Source: Trebouxia sp. TZW2008 (taxonomy: Eukaryota; Chlorophyta; Trebouxiophyceae; Trebouxiales; Trebouxiaceae). From it: 64,000 nucleotides of DNA. The DNA lies in contig BDIU01000008.1 in the NCBI GenBank assembly GCA_002118135.1, forward strand, positions 310,001 through 374,000, written 5' to 3'. Position numbers and translations under genes: made by a program. Each line of letters begins with the position of its first letter. The stretch's first letter is position 1. Below are positions 22,801-33,883 of the stretch, one piece after another. Below the pieces are notes generated by a model that saw only the letters and a list, made by a program, of their open reading frames with translations, was not told the DNA's origin and made no database searches.

Positions 22801-25800
22801 CATTGCTCCAGGCCTGACCCCAAAACCACTAGATGGGGGCCCAGCATGTTGGCTATGGGCCGCCTGCATTACACAGAGCTATCAGTAATAGCAATAGCAG
22901 CATCTGCAGGAGAAGCTGATACAATAGCAGAAAGCCTGTTGAGTTGCTCAAAGCTACAGCAAAACATTACAGCTAGCATCTGCACATGTTACGACTGCCA
23001 CCTCACAGCTTCAAATGCGCCAGCACAGGAAAACTTGACATTTTGTGAGCACTGCTTCAACTGATCACGTAAGATCTCATTGTGACAGTCCAGTTTGCAG
23101 CATTGAATAATAGGCGTACCCGGCAACATTCCAGGCTCTATCAAGCCAGGTCAGAAGGTGCACAAACAGGATGGACTCCCCAAACAGATATGTCAGCAGG
23201 ATGGACAGCCGGATCTGGGCATGGTTCTCCAGCCAGTGAAAGATAGCAGTAGATGGCAGGAACACACTGCCAAGCACCTTGCGCAGCACCTGCATGCAAA
23301 AGACAAGGAGCGATTATGCCTGGCAGAATGAGAGCCTCTGGGAGAAGAAGCAGCACTTGCATGCAATCTGCAGAGCACCTTGAAGGGCAGCCTGTACTCA
23401 CAGCAAAGCTGGAGGCAGCTGAGTCTTGAGCCTACAGATTGTGGTGTGTTGGGCAACACATGACTGGGGTGGTGGGGTAAAAGTGTGGACCAGGTGGCCC
23501 AGTGGTGCTTATAGTTGCTTGCTTGTCAACATTGCAGAAGAAGCACAGAGGCATCAGCCCTACCAGTCTGTGAGGATAACATGCATCTGATGGGCTGCAG
23601 CACTCTGCAGCCTGGTCATGTTGCTTGCCTTGACTGCTGCAAATGGAAAAAGCAAACGCTTTGCTTAGATTGACACATGCCTTACTCAATGCTCAACCTG
23701 AGTTCCAAGAAGTCTGCAATCTTATTCAAGAATGTGCCGATTGGCGACTTGTGACATGTGGGTTGCAACCTGCATTGTCTGGCAGCTACACTGATGCTTC
23801 AGTCTTTCTAACGCGTCAAAGGAAAACTGATGCATCAGTGAAGCTGCCGGACATTAGAGCAGGTGACATAACACACACCATGACAACATGAGGCACATTC
23901 TTGCATGAGGCATAGAAGCCACACGCTATGAAGGAACAGGACACAGCATGACATGCATATCCTGTCAGTTTGAGGCACACCCCTTTACAGGTAATAGAAG
24001 CCATAAGCCATACAGGAGATGAATCCCACTGTTCTGAGAAGTGACAGCCAGCAGGGTGTTGGCAGAGCTGACGTCACCCACAGGCAGTGTCTACATGAGG
24101 CAACATCTTGTATAGGTCATATGCACCTACCATGTCCACATGAGGCATGGTCAGGTGCAGTTCATACACATATACCAAGTGAAAATGAGGCATAGTGTTA
24201 TACATAAGGTGGAGGCGGCAGGTTCACACAGCCGTTTTGGCAACATGAGGCACATTCTTGTACAGGTCATTGAAATTCCAAGCCTGGCAAATCATTGATA
24301 CACATACCATGTCAACATGTGGTACATTCTTGTACAGGTCATAAAAGCCGCAGGCCATGGAGAAGATGGACACAGCAATGAACAGGATCCATGTGACACG
24401 TCGCATCCAGGGCCGGTAGTACATGCCATAAGTAGGCAGGAAGATGGCCCACACTGGCAAGCCACTCTCATACAGCTTCAGCAGGCGCTCATTGTTCTGC
24501 AGAAAGCACAGTATGTCAATGCTAGCATGACCAATGCACAGCAAGCCCTGTCATTGCCAGCATAAATAATGCACAGCAGGTGATCTGCCGCATGAGCCAT
24601 GCACAGCATCAGCTTGGCGATGCACAATCTGTCCTGTTCATACCAGCATAGCCAATGCACAGCACAGATAGTATAAGCAATACATGGCATGAGCAATGTG
24701 AACAGTGTTGTACGCAGCATAAGCCATGAACGGCATCAGCCTTGCTATGCACAAAGTAAGCAATACACAGCATGAGCAATGAACAGCACGAGGAGCATAT
24801 GCTTTCTTAAGCACAGTATAAGCTATGCCTGCTATGTCATGGACACCGTAGATAGCTTGACTCAAGCAATGCACAGCATGAGCTAGCATGGGCAACAAGC
24901 AATGCATGAAGGCCAGGATAGGTCTGATAAGACCGCAGACTCTCATTCAATTGTGTTGACGCCGATCATCCCAAATGGGCTTGGTGGCAGCAGGGACTGC
25001 TCAGACCAAGTGCAAACAGGTGCATTGTTACTGTCTTGAAGTGTATACAAGGCAAACCTCAGGCTCAAGCTAACAAGCAGCAGCAAAACCTTTCAGAGTA
25101 TCTGTGGAACTGTTTCTGTAAAGACTGCAAAGTCATGTCACGTAGGCTTACATTGATAGCTGGCTGGAGCACTCCTGGCAGCGCTGGGTCCCTGAAGTTG
25201 AAGGTGACTGTGCGGTAGTTGTACACATGACAGGGCAGGGTCCAGGTGCAGACTTCAGGCCATTGGGCTGGCATGCCTTGCTCACTGCTGTCAGACAACC
25301 TCCTGGTCTGATCCTCAGGCAGCAGACTTACACCAGAGAAGGCAGACTTGACTGTGCTATCAATAGCAGGCTGTACTTCAGTGCTTTGCTGACTACCATG
25401 TGGGTGAAAGTCTTTCTGCGTGTTGTTTGCTGGCTTATCTGTACTCAACTTCAGTGCATCACTGCTGTGATGATGCTTTTCCAGGCTGTTGCCTGCTGGC
25501 CTGTCTGTACTCAGCCGCTGTGTAGCATGGTCAGCAGCTGGCTTGGTGCTGTCTGGAGAGTGTGTGTGTCGTGCCTGAGGCGGTGACAGGGTGCCAACTC
25601 CAGCATGCTTCAGGCATGAGTGGTGCTTGCCACGTGTGCCATCAAGCTGGTGCGCATGAGCTGCGGCAAGTGTTCCACTGAGGTGTGGCGCAGCCTCCTT
25701 TTCTAATGCTGCGGGCTCTTGTGAGGCTGCTGCTGCTTCTAGCATACTTGGCACGGCTTCAGCAGCTTCTGGCATGCTAGGCAACGCTGACTTCACTGCA

Positions 25801-26682
25801 GCTGTTTCTGGCATACTAGGCAGCGCTGACTCCAAGCTGCGCATTGCAGCAGGCTGGGCTGAGCAAGCAAATGATTGCTGGCTCTGATTTGCTTGCCAGT
25901 GGACATGCTGGTGAAGCGCCTCTTCTGTTTGATTTGTACTGGTGGCATGAGATTGCCGGGAAACTAGGGGAAGTGTCATGTTTGGCGAAGATGCATATGT
26001 CCTGAGTGCACGGCTTCTGACATGCTTGCTGAAAGCTGGGGAGCCTGCTTCTGGAGACGCTGCAAGCTTGAGATAAAACTTCCTGGCCTCCTTCACCTGC
26101 ACATCAAAGCAAATACAACATACAGGGGTGCTGCACAGAACATATAGCACATGAATTCGCACACAAAGCTTTCTTGCCACAATCACAGACGTCTTGAAGC
26201 TTGCAACTCACTGTGAGGAACTGGCGCTTTGTGAGCTTGGCTGCCTCAATGACTACCCGGCCATCCATGCACAGTGGATTGTGATAGTTGAAGCCACAGA
26301 CGTCCTCCCATCTGATCTCAAAGGCAACAACAGTGTATGGGCCAGCAGAGCAAGAGGAGGTCTTAAAGGGGCTCTTCGTGTTCAGCTGCTTCACGAGCTT
26401 GAACAATCTCTTGGACTGTGCCTGAAATGCATAATCCAAGATTTGAGCGGTGATCGCAACTTTGTGAGGGAGCAGCGAAACCGCAGTCGGCCGTGCCTGC
26501 TGGCCCCTCCATGGCTCTTCTGATAGCAGAACAAACTTCTCGCTGCTGTGCAGCACCAGAAACGACAGCGGTGCGGGCTTGTCGCTTCTGCGCCAAAACC
26601 CGACAGTCAGGTAAGTGATGTCAGCCTCCTCGTCACATGCCTGGAGCAAATTGCCGTCGGGGCCGGGACTGGAGGCTGACAT
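19868..26682 (-). CDS. Multi-segment membrane protein of unknown function, 8 exons
   Basis: Minus-strand exons: 26682-26212, 26096-25152, 24496-24308, 23289-23120, 22863-22662, 22433-22239, 20423-20293 and 20114-19868. All seven junctions agree in phase and the product is about 849 aa. The N-terminal ~170 residues form a soluble domain (YLTVGFWRRSDKPAPLSFLV; VVAFEIRWEDVCGFNYHNPL). A long Ser/His/Ala-rich linker follows, with an internal repeat of ALPSMPE/VPSMLE and then CTWTLPCHVYNYRTVTFNFR. Exons 3-6 carry hydrophobic segments (SGLPVWAIFLPTYGMYYRPW, RVTWILFIAVSIFSMACGFY, RLSILLTYLFGESILFVHLL, VLVMVVTGPLALTW). The C-terminal exons are amphipathic and basic, with KRWFWRLLRAI. The YYRP and GFYDLYKN motifs recall plant membrane proteins of unknown role, but I do not assign a function. 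The introns are rich in exon echoes and minisatellites. Confidence 0.72.
20650..20965 (-). repeat. Two to three decayed copies of exon 7 of the membrane-protein gene
   Basis: In the intron 5' of exon 7, the minus strand repeats the acceptor and exon start. One copy begins near 20956 (VGWWAGVPWN), one near 20703 (GTGCCCTGGGAGGCATGGAAGC matching the exon's GTGCCCTGGGAGGCGTGGGAGC), and a fragment lies at 20720-20760. Spacings are about 250-280 bp. Confidence 0.82.
21180..21250 (-). mobile_element. Short 3'-end remnant of a dispersed non-LTR retrotransposon
   Basis: The words GTGCTAGGT.TGTGTG..CAAGTC.TGTCT and GCCAGCTTG also occur near 29930 and 45260. At 45260 they abut a recognisable reverse-transcriptase C-terminus on the minus strand, so this copy is read as a truncated 3' end of the same family. 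Confidence 0.6.
23880..24300 (-). repeat. Several decayed copies of the exon 3 end of the membrane-protein gene
   Basis: The exon 3 end encodes GFYDLYKNVPHVDM (24308-24350). At least four intronic echoes follow in transcription: near 24242 (FNDLYKNVPHV), around 24138 and 24092 (shorter), and near 23885 (ACGFYASCKNVPHVVM). The diagnostic plus-strand word is AACATGAGGCACATTCTTG or close variants. Confidence 0.85.
24520..24905. repeat. Minisatellite of short CAATGCACAGCATGAGC-like units
   Basis: An intron of the membrane-protein gene holds about ten or more imperfect units of CAATGCACAGCATGAGC and close variants over ~380 bp, beginning beside the exon 3 acceptor. It has no coding potential in a consistent frame. 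Confidence 0.75.
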
Positions 26683-27484
26683 GCGAAGTCACCCAGCAGA
26701 GCTCCTGACCGAGGCCAACACGCTCAAGTGTGCTTTGCGATCATGCTAAAATCGACACTTCCGACCCGTGACACATGTGTTATTGGCTAGTGGATAAAGT
26801 GACAGAAATGAGCTGGCACTGTCCCTTGCAAGAGAAGCTGCAGCAGCCTGACACTCTGTTCTTGCTGCTTTGACAGCAGGCCTGACATTTCGCTTTGTCG
26901 TGCACAGCATCCCTCCTGCCTTGATGCAAGCTTAGCTGTTCATGCACACAGACACCATGCAACCTGAGCCCAAAGCAACATTCTGCATGTTTGAATTGTA
27001 CAAGCCAGTGCATGTGCAAATTCACAGCCAACACAATCGCGGAAGAAGCAGCTGCTGGGCCTGGAATCCAAGAGTGCAAGGCATGTCTCAGTATCACTCG
27101 ATACAGGCACCACTTGATTCAGGGCCCTAAATGCCGGGGGCTTCATGCGCATGCGTTCAAGGACAAGTACTAAAGTGCAGCTGTTTGGCGTCTCTACTCA
27201 GCTAATCTTGCTGACGGTCATGTTGGTTCATCATGGTTTGCGGCATGGCGTTGCAGGTGAAAAGCTTGGATTCTAAATGGTCAGGAATCTTGACCGGCTG
27301 ATTTTGCATCTCGGGTGGTCAACTTTTGAGTCAATCGCCGATGAACAAAGATTTGCTCTTGCCAACCGGGACGCACGCTTACAGGAAGCACAGCCGAGGT
27401 AAAATTTTGTCAGCGTCCGGTCAGAGAAAGATCTAGCCGCTCTGCTACCAATACAGTACTTGTTGGGTCTGAGCGCTGGACGGG
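26683..27484. promoter_or_regulatory. Divergent intergenic region, 802 bp, between the membrane-protein and glucose-transporter genes
   Basis: The two ATGs point away from each other, so both promoters and 5' UTRs lie here. Small ORFs near 26940-27170 lack splice support. No motif beyond general composition could be defended. Confidence 0.4.
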
Positions 27485-30400
27485 ATGCTTTCGCAGCACG
27501 CTGTAAAGGGTGGCCCTGCTATTCCTGCAGCGCGACATGCTGTCAAGCTTGGTCGCATTGCTGCGCCCAGGCGTCCTTTGGTCACCAGGCAGGTCGCTCG
27601 GTGTCAGGCATCAAGACCGATCTTGCCTCAGGAAGTCGGCAAGCTAGTCTCATCGCACAAGGCTGAAGCCAGAGCGCGAAGCAATGCGCATTGTCTTTCA
27701 AAGAGGGATGTCACAAGCAAGGCCACCAGCTCAGCGTCATATGGCTCATCTGACAGCTCAAAGGCCTCCCTTGCTCCAGTTCTGGTAGCAGTGGCCATCG
27801 CAAGTCTGGGAGCCTTGCTCTTTGGCCTGCATGTTGCGATCGTCAATGGCTTGCAAGACGCAGTGTCCTCAGAGCTGGGCTTCTCAGCCAACACAGGATT
27901 GCGAGGAGCGGTAAGACTGTTTTGTCTCTAACCAGCCTGACAGGCTGCTCACCCTTGCTTTCTGTATACCAACTTCAGCGCTTTTTCACAGATGGTGTCC
28001 ATGGTTTTGGCTGGCGCAACCATTGGTAGCACTTCAGGCAGTGGCCTAGCAGATGGACTGGGCAGGCGAAAGTCATTCCTGCTGTCTGCAATCCCTTTGG
28101 TGCTTGGTAGCATTCTGTGTGCCTCTGCTGGCTCGGCCTCAGCATTGTTGGCTGGGCGCTTCTTGTGTGGCACGGGCATTGGACTGACCTCAGCTGTCAC
28201 CCCTGTCTACATTTCTGAGGCGAGCTTGCTGACACAGCTGCTGACACAATTACAGCATTGCATGATGCTGAACATGCGCAGAAACGCCATATATTTTATT
28301 GAAATAGTCTTTACAATGCACAATGTGAATACGTATAGAAGCTTTCAAGTTCATTGACACGGTCTTAGCAGCACAAGGGGCTGACTACACATAGAAGCAC
28401 CTGAAACTACTGACACAGTCTCGACAGTGTACAATGCTCACTATGCATAGAAGTGCTGAAGGTGACCGACATGGTCCCGACAGTGCAAGATGCTGACTGC
28501 TCACAGAAGTGCTGGAATTTGCTTGTTGCAACTTCCAGCACTTTTATTTGAGTTATTGAAGCTTGCCCAGCAGGTTTGTCATCACCATGCTGTTCATGTG
28601 CAATGTCTGTGTAACTACCGGCATTAGCTTGGTGTGTGAATTTTCCAGCAATGTATACAAACAAGCCGGCCTAACAAGACAGGACACCTGCCTAGCACTT
28701 GTGCTAGAAGCGCTATATAATTGTCACTATGTATGCAGGTGGCACCAACACATCTTCGTGGCACTTTGGGAAGTGTGAACCAGCTGGTCATCTGTTTTGG
28801 CATATTGGGTGCCTTGGTATGCAACATCGTTCTGCCTGCAACCCAGTGGAGAACAATCTTCGCTTTGACCGCCATCCCACCTGTCCTGCTCTTCCTAGGC
28901 AAGTCCATTGTGGATCTGCAGCCAATACTGCAAGTCATGCTTTATGACTGTATTGCTGCATGTACATGGCATTGTCATGACAGTACAGCCAGCTGTGAGC
29001 AATGCTGCCAGACCAAATACAGCTCATGCAAGTCATCCATGCTTTGTGCTGTGGTAAGCAATGATTTGTGCCTCTGCACTTTGTGCATTCTGTTGCAAAC
29101 ACAACAGGCACAGGCCCTGAGTGTTTGTCTATTGACTGCCTTGCAAATATTGACCGCTGTGAACGCAATGCTGGCAAAGGCGTGTCTGGCTCTCCAGTTT
29201 GTGCATGTTTCAAGGTTGTAACAGGAATATCGCACCTGTGTACTTTCTTGCAATCATCAGCTTGCTCTACATTGCACGTTCCTCTACATCAGGCAGTCAC
29301 CTGAGCTGACTGAAGCCATCCTCTACAGTCAAGCTTGCATTGTCACACACGCGTTGACCTGAGCAATATACAGGTATGTTGGATCAGCCCGAGAGTCCCC
29401 GGTGGTTGATTCAAAAGGAAAGGAGGCAAAAGGCAGAGACCATGTCATGCTTGCACTGTTTATTGCAATTGCATGGATGGCATTTTGGGACACACATACC
29501 TAGCAGCTGTGTTAGCATGTGTAGCATATCATCATTCTTCTTACAATTGACCTGGGCGGCATGCAGGTATGTTGGGTCAGCCCGAGAGTCCTTGGTGGTT
29601 GATTCAGAAGGAAAGGAGACCATCTCATGCTTGCACTGTTTATTGCAATGGCATGGATGGCATTTGGGACATACATACCTTTCACCTGTGTTAGCATATC
29701 ATTATTCTTCTTACAATTGACCTGGGCGGCATGCAGGTATGTTGGGTCAGCCCGAGAGTCCTCGATGGTTGATTCAGAAGGAAAGGAGGCAGGAAGCAGA
29801 AGCCAGCGCACAGCGGCTGTGGGGCGCTGACGGAGGCTCACAGCTTGGAGAGTCCTCCTCACCAGGTATGCCATCTGAACTTCCCATTACCAATAATCAA
29901 TAAATGATTACACGTTCCAGCACATGTGCTAGGTGTATGTGTTCAAAGTCCTATTCTGCCAGGCCGGCTTGTTCTGGGCGTCAGGAATGCTTCGCATTCA
30001 TTGTACCACATCATGCCCCTGAAGTCGACAAGCGCTCCTCTAGGCCCTACAGGGTGAAGCTAATTCCAAATTGCAACATACTGTAGTAAAGCCAGTTCTT
30101 GCAAGATTTTGGCCCAGCCCTAGCATCAAAAGCGCACTGTAGTTGAGGGAAAGATGTCCAGCAAACAAAGCAGGTGATGTGGTTGTTAGCTTGATCTGAT
30201 GCTGATGGTTCAGAAGCAGTTTGGGAGCATGCTGCTTGCTTTGCCGGCTGCTGATGCATAGTTTATGTTTGTGTGGTGAGGCAGGATCGTCATGCAGCAT
30301 ACTGGCAATGTGCTTTCGTGCATGGGCGCATGATGGTGATTTGACTTAGCATTAGTCAGGGAAGACTTTTGGGGATGTTGTGTTGCAGTGGCATGTTCTG

Positions 30401-32288
30401 ATCAAGGCATTTATATTCATATCTCGCACCAGCAGTCCTACAAGGTGAGATTGACCACTGTTTGGCTTTGCCAAAGCCACACATTGCTGTGCCTGCCATG
30501 CCTGCCTTGTGCTTGCTGAGTATGCCAAACGGCTTGACTGCTGCTGAAGCATTGTATTGGTGCACAGGTCCCCAGTCAAGCAAAGCCAATCAGAGCACGG
30601 CACAGCTGCTGAGCATTAGGGGCGTCCAGATAGGCATTGCTCTGTTTGTGCTTCAGCAGTTTGCGGGCATCAATGCAGTCATGTACTTCTCAACCCAGGT
30701 CTTCAGTGAGGTAGGACATCTTTCCATGCAACTCTCTGAGTTTCAATGCACATTGACCTCAGTCATCAGTACACTGACCTTAGTCAGCAGACCATCACAT
30801 TTTGCGGGTTGTTGTGATCACTATGGGCTTGTGTGTCAGGGGCAAACGCTGATGTATCTATCACCAGATTTGGCTACATGTCACACGGGGCCGCTTCTAC
30901 AATGTTTCTGTGGTAGCATCGACAGTTTTGCATGTAAGTAGGCAGTTTGAATTGTTCAATACATACATAGGTAGTCTTTTTGTGATATTTGTACAGCGAC
31001 ACATTGACTGCTGTACATAGCATTCATGGCACTTTGGCACGCTATGCGCTCCTGTTGACAAGAGACGTTGCCAAAGCTGCTCCTCAGAGAGAGAGAGAGA
31101 GAGAGAGACTTCATGCATCCGATGCAGCATTGCTGTGTGAGCGCCTCTGGCCAACCTCTCTGTGGACAATCACACACCACTGGCATGGCACATTGAGCAT
31201 TGCCAAGGCAGACAGTCTCAAACACAAGCTGCTAAGACCATAAAATTGCCTGCAGGCTGGCATTCAGAATGCCGCAACAGCCAGCGCAGCCATCGGCGGT
31301 GTCAACGTCATTGGAACCCTCATTGCGGGCAGCCTGATAGAGAAGGCTGGCAGGGTGCAGCTGCTCACAGTCAGCTTCACAGGCATGTGCATCTCCATGT
31401 TTGCCATGGTGGCAGGCAGATCTTTGCCCCAGCTGGCCTCTAGTGCTGGCACCATTGCCTTTGCTGGCACTGTGGCCTACGTGCTGGCCTTTGCACTGGG
31501 GGCTGGTCCTGTGCCTGGGCTGCTTGTGCCAGAGATCAACACTGAGCAGATGAGAGGTGAGCCTGCAAAGCTGTTACTTGCAAACACTGAATAGATGGGA
31601 GCATGGCATGCATGATGCTGGCACTGTGGCCTGAGTGCTGATGCTTGCTCTGGGTGCGCGTCTTGTACCAGGGTTGCTTGTGCCAGAGATCAACACTGAG
31701 CAGATGAGAGGTAAGCACGCAGTGCAAGCAAGAAACATTGTGCAAGCCTACAGGGCACGTTGTTTGCACGCTGCATTCGTGCAGTTATTGAGAGCATGCT
31801 CCATCTCACAGCACCTAAAGATGAATGTGTGGTTTCTTATATAGCACTGCTACTGAAACTGTTTCGGCTGCTCTTGAACACAAGCCAAGTCAAATCAAGA
31901 TGTCATCATTGCGGAGGAGCTAGGTTGCATGCTATGGCATGCGTGCTGAGTACATGATGGGCCAGCAATGTTAATTTGCATGAGAATCAGCCTGACATGA
32001 ACAACTCTGCAGATGGTACCCCTTATTTGCAGTGCTTGTTGCAGCCCTGCTGATCCATATGGCTTGGCATTGCATGCAGGGAGGGCGATGTCACTTGCCA
32101 TGACCGCTCACTGGGTCTGCAATTTTGCTGTTGGGCAGTTCTTCGACTATGCTCGGGTCCAGTGGGGAGCAGCAGGCATTTTCGCCTTTTTTGGAGCCAT
32201 GTGTGCAGTTGCTGTTGTATTCATCAGAAGCAGTGTCCCTGAGACCAAGGGACGCTCCCTGGAAGAGGTCCAGGCATTGTTGGCGTAG
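27485..32288 (+). CDS. pGlcT: Plastid-type glucose transporter (MFS sugar porter)
   Basis: Seven exons: 27485-27910, 27992-28219, 28739-28898, 29737-29865, 30568-30710, 31256-31556 and 32080-32288. Phases agree and the product is about 531 aa. The first ~100 residues are basic and Ser/Ala-rich without membrane segments, fitting a plastid transit peptide. The MFS core follows with the family landmarks GRRKSF (166-171), PVYISE, PESPRWL (277-283), QQFAGINAVMYFS (from 344), GAGPVPGLLVPEI and the terminal PETKGRSLEE. The order and spacing match plant pGlcT, the inner-envelope carrier that exports glucose from starch breakdown; the export role is inferred by homology. Introns 2 and 3 begin with GC instead of GT. 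Exon 4 is preceded by two partial tandem copies, and exon 6 is followed by a decayed copy of its own end. Confidence 0.9.
28290..28525 (+). repeat. Minisatellite of about 55-bp units in glucose-transporter intron 2
   Basis: Four imperfect units share CATAGAAG..CTGA(A/G), GACA.GGTC.CGACAGTG and AATGCT/GATGCTGACT. The array sits between the GC donor at 28220 and exon 3. Confidence 0.7.
29374..29790 (+). repeat. Three tandem copies of the exon 4 acceptor and exon start (glucose transporter)
   Basis: Copies begin at 29374, 29567 and 29737 (periods 193 and 170 bp). Each has CAG followed by GTATGTTGG.TCAGCCCGAGAGTCC, encoding QPESPRWL-type sequence. The 29567 and 29737 units also share about 125 bp of intron upstream (CATGCTTGCACTGTTTATTG, TTACAATTGACCTGGGCGGC). 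Only the third copy continues through the full exon to a GTATGC donor. Confidence 0.95.
29885..29995 (-). mobile_element. 3'-end remnant of the dispersed non-LTR retrotransposon
   Basis: The sequence matches 45240-45310 (TTCCAGCA, GTGCTAGGTGT.TGTGT, AAAGTCCT, GGCTTGTTCTG.GCGTCA) in the same orientation. A short AATAATCAATAA stretch lies on the 3' side of the element, like the AAT/AAC tail at 45005-45245. It lies in intron 4 of the glucose-transporter gene, antisense to it. Confidence 0.68.
31085..31108. repeat. GA dinucleotide microsatellite
   Basis: A run of about eleven GA units in glucose-transporter intron 5. Confidence 0.95.
31610..31715 (+). repeat. Decayed copy of the glucose-transporter exon 6 end
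   Basis: Located 155 bp downstream of the real end, it repeats GCTGGCACTGTGGCCT, then the last 35 bp exactly (TTGTGCCAGAGATCAACACT, GAGCAGATGAGAG) and a GTAAGC donor. An in-frame TGA and several substitutions upstream mark it as a dead copy. Confidence 0.93.
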
Positions 32289-32789
32289 TTGCTTATGTGT
32301 ACAATATTAGCTGATGGTGTGTAGCAACACGAACACGTCGCCTTAAATTAAGTTCACGGAGTTGCCTTTGCCTGTCCGTTTGCTCTGACGCAAAACAGAA
32401 GCAGCGTGACTTGTGTGCATGCGATTAGTGGCATGGGTGTGCACGCCTCTACCTTTTGTTTCATGAATGATGCATCAAAATCTGAAAGAAAGCATGTACC
32501 TCACAGGCAAACCCAATGATTGGATCAGCCTCTAGTATAGTCCCTGACCACGAATTCAACGGTATTCGAACACAACAGTGCAGTATACTATTATTAACTT
32601 GCATGCTGCAGGTTAGGACAACAGTGTATCATGATGCGAACTTGTGACTGAGTTGGATGAAAAAATAGACCTGAATGGGGCCACTCTAACAGCTAAGGCT
32701 GATGCTGCAAGCAAAGTGTACTCCAATGCTTTGATGCAAGGTCTTGAGTCACTACAGCTGTGACCTTGCTTGCTACAGCTGTTGACCAC
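32289..32789. other. Convergent 3' spacer, no gene seen
   Basis: About 500 bp between the stops of the glucose transporter and TCTP. AT-richer, with no ORF or repeat that I can support. Confidence 0.5.
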
Positions 32790-33883
32790 TCAGCACTTGG
32801 TGGCCTTCAGGGCGTACTTTGGAAACAAGAATGTTGGTTGTGAAGCACCCTCCTTATAGTAGGCATATGCCAGTGTGCCATCAGGGTCCATTGACTCACC
32901 AGAGAAACTGCACAAAACGTTAACAGCCTCAATACATACCAATTTGCATTCCTGAGGGTGAGTGGTCTCGCAAACAACAGAACTTGGACAGGTGATCTCA
33001 TCAGATGCTGCGCATGGCCGGTTGTTGCGGAATGCAAACCACTTGTAACATGCATGTCAGAGTGACGGAGATTGCAGATGACAGGAGTGGCACAGGATGT
33101 GCCATATCTTGCCCATGACACGTCATATCTGGAAAGAAGGCAGAGAGTGCACTCACAATTGCAGGTCCTTGATCTTGGCAATCAAGTACTTGATGGCTGG
33201 CTGTGCCTTGCCCTTAAACTCTGCTTGTTGGTCTTCAGGTAGCTTCTCAATTACCTTTGACAACCAGGGCTGCAACACAGGACAAGCACTGATGCATGCA
33301 TCTCAAGCATCAAAGCCTAGATGACTTGAGACTTGCTCAGCAGAAAATAGTCATGCATAGCAATTGCTAAAGCTACCTTGATGTATCCCATGAAACTCTT
33401 CTTGTCATGTCCAGATTGCTCCTGCAGAGTGCATATGCCACTTTCTGTTATCATCAGCAGCTGCAGCACTTGCTATTTGCAATAGTAGAGCATTGCTTAC
33501 CACAAGTCTGAAGGAGTCCACAACATCAACAACTTTCCTGCTGCTGGATTCTGTACCCTCGTCTGCCTCCTCTGCTGAGGGGTTTGCACCAATGTCGACA
33601 TCAACATCGCCGACAGTGACCCACTGCAGCAAGACTCTACCGTATAGAGCAAGCTACTTGCCAATCAGCAGAGCATAAACACGCAGCAAATCGGTTTCTT
33701 ACGCTGCCCTCAACTTCAAAGAAGAAGTTGTCCTCAACCTCTTTCATTTCGTACGAGTCTGCAATCATCTCATCGCCTGCAGTGCATCGCGCATCGATCA
33801 TTCACCGATGCCACCTCAAGTAGCTGTGCACACTGTTGATGGCTTGTCTGCTTACCGGTCAGGAGGTCCGTGTAAATCAACAT
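32790..33883 (-). CDS. TCTP: Translationally controlled tumour protein (TCTP) homologue
   Basis: Six minus-strand exons: 33883-33856, 33776-33703, 33623-33501, 33421-33377, 33269-33157 and 32907-32790, giving 166 aa, close to the usual 168-172. The start [19 protein letters not shown] and the motif [17 protein letters not shown] are diagnostic of the family. The C-terminal half has [41 protein letters not shown] and the final [13 protein letters not shown] is an abundant cytosolic protein linked to translation, growth control and calcium binding in eukaryotes. The first exon is only 28 bp, typical of an ancient intron pattern. It is transcribed away from the coiled-coil/EF-hand gene. Confidence 0.97.

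Noticed and set aside
24520..24905. CRISPR-like array (short regular repeats)
   Set aside because: Units are contiguous, imperfect and variable in length without unique spacers, in a eukaryotic intron; it is a minisatellite.
28219..28739. Assembly frameshift or pseudogene in the glucose transporter because no GT donor follows PVYISE
   Set aside because: A GC donor restores frame exactly, the rest of the gene is intact, and the next intron also uses a GC donor with the classic GCAAGT context.
27485..32288. Inositol or H+/hexose plasma-membrane transporter instead of the plastid type
   Set aside because: The transit-like N-terminus, compact loop between membrane segments 6 and 7, and pGlcT-specific stretches (LAGATIGS, LGSVNQL) fit the plastid glucose carrier better.
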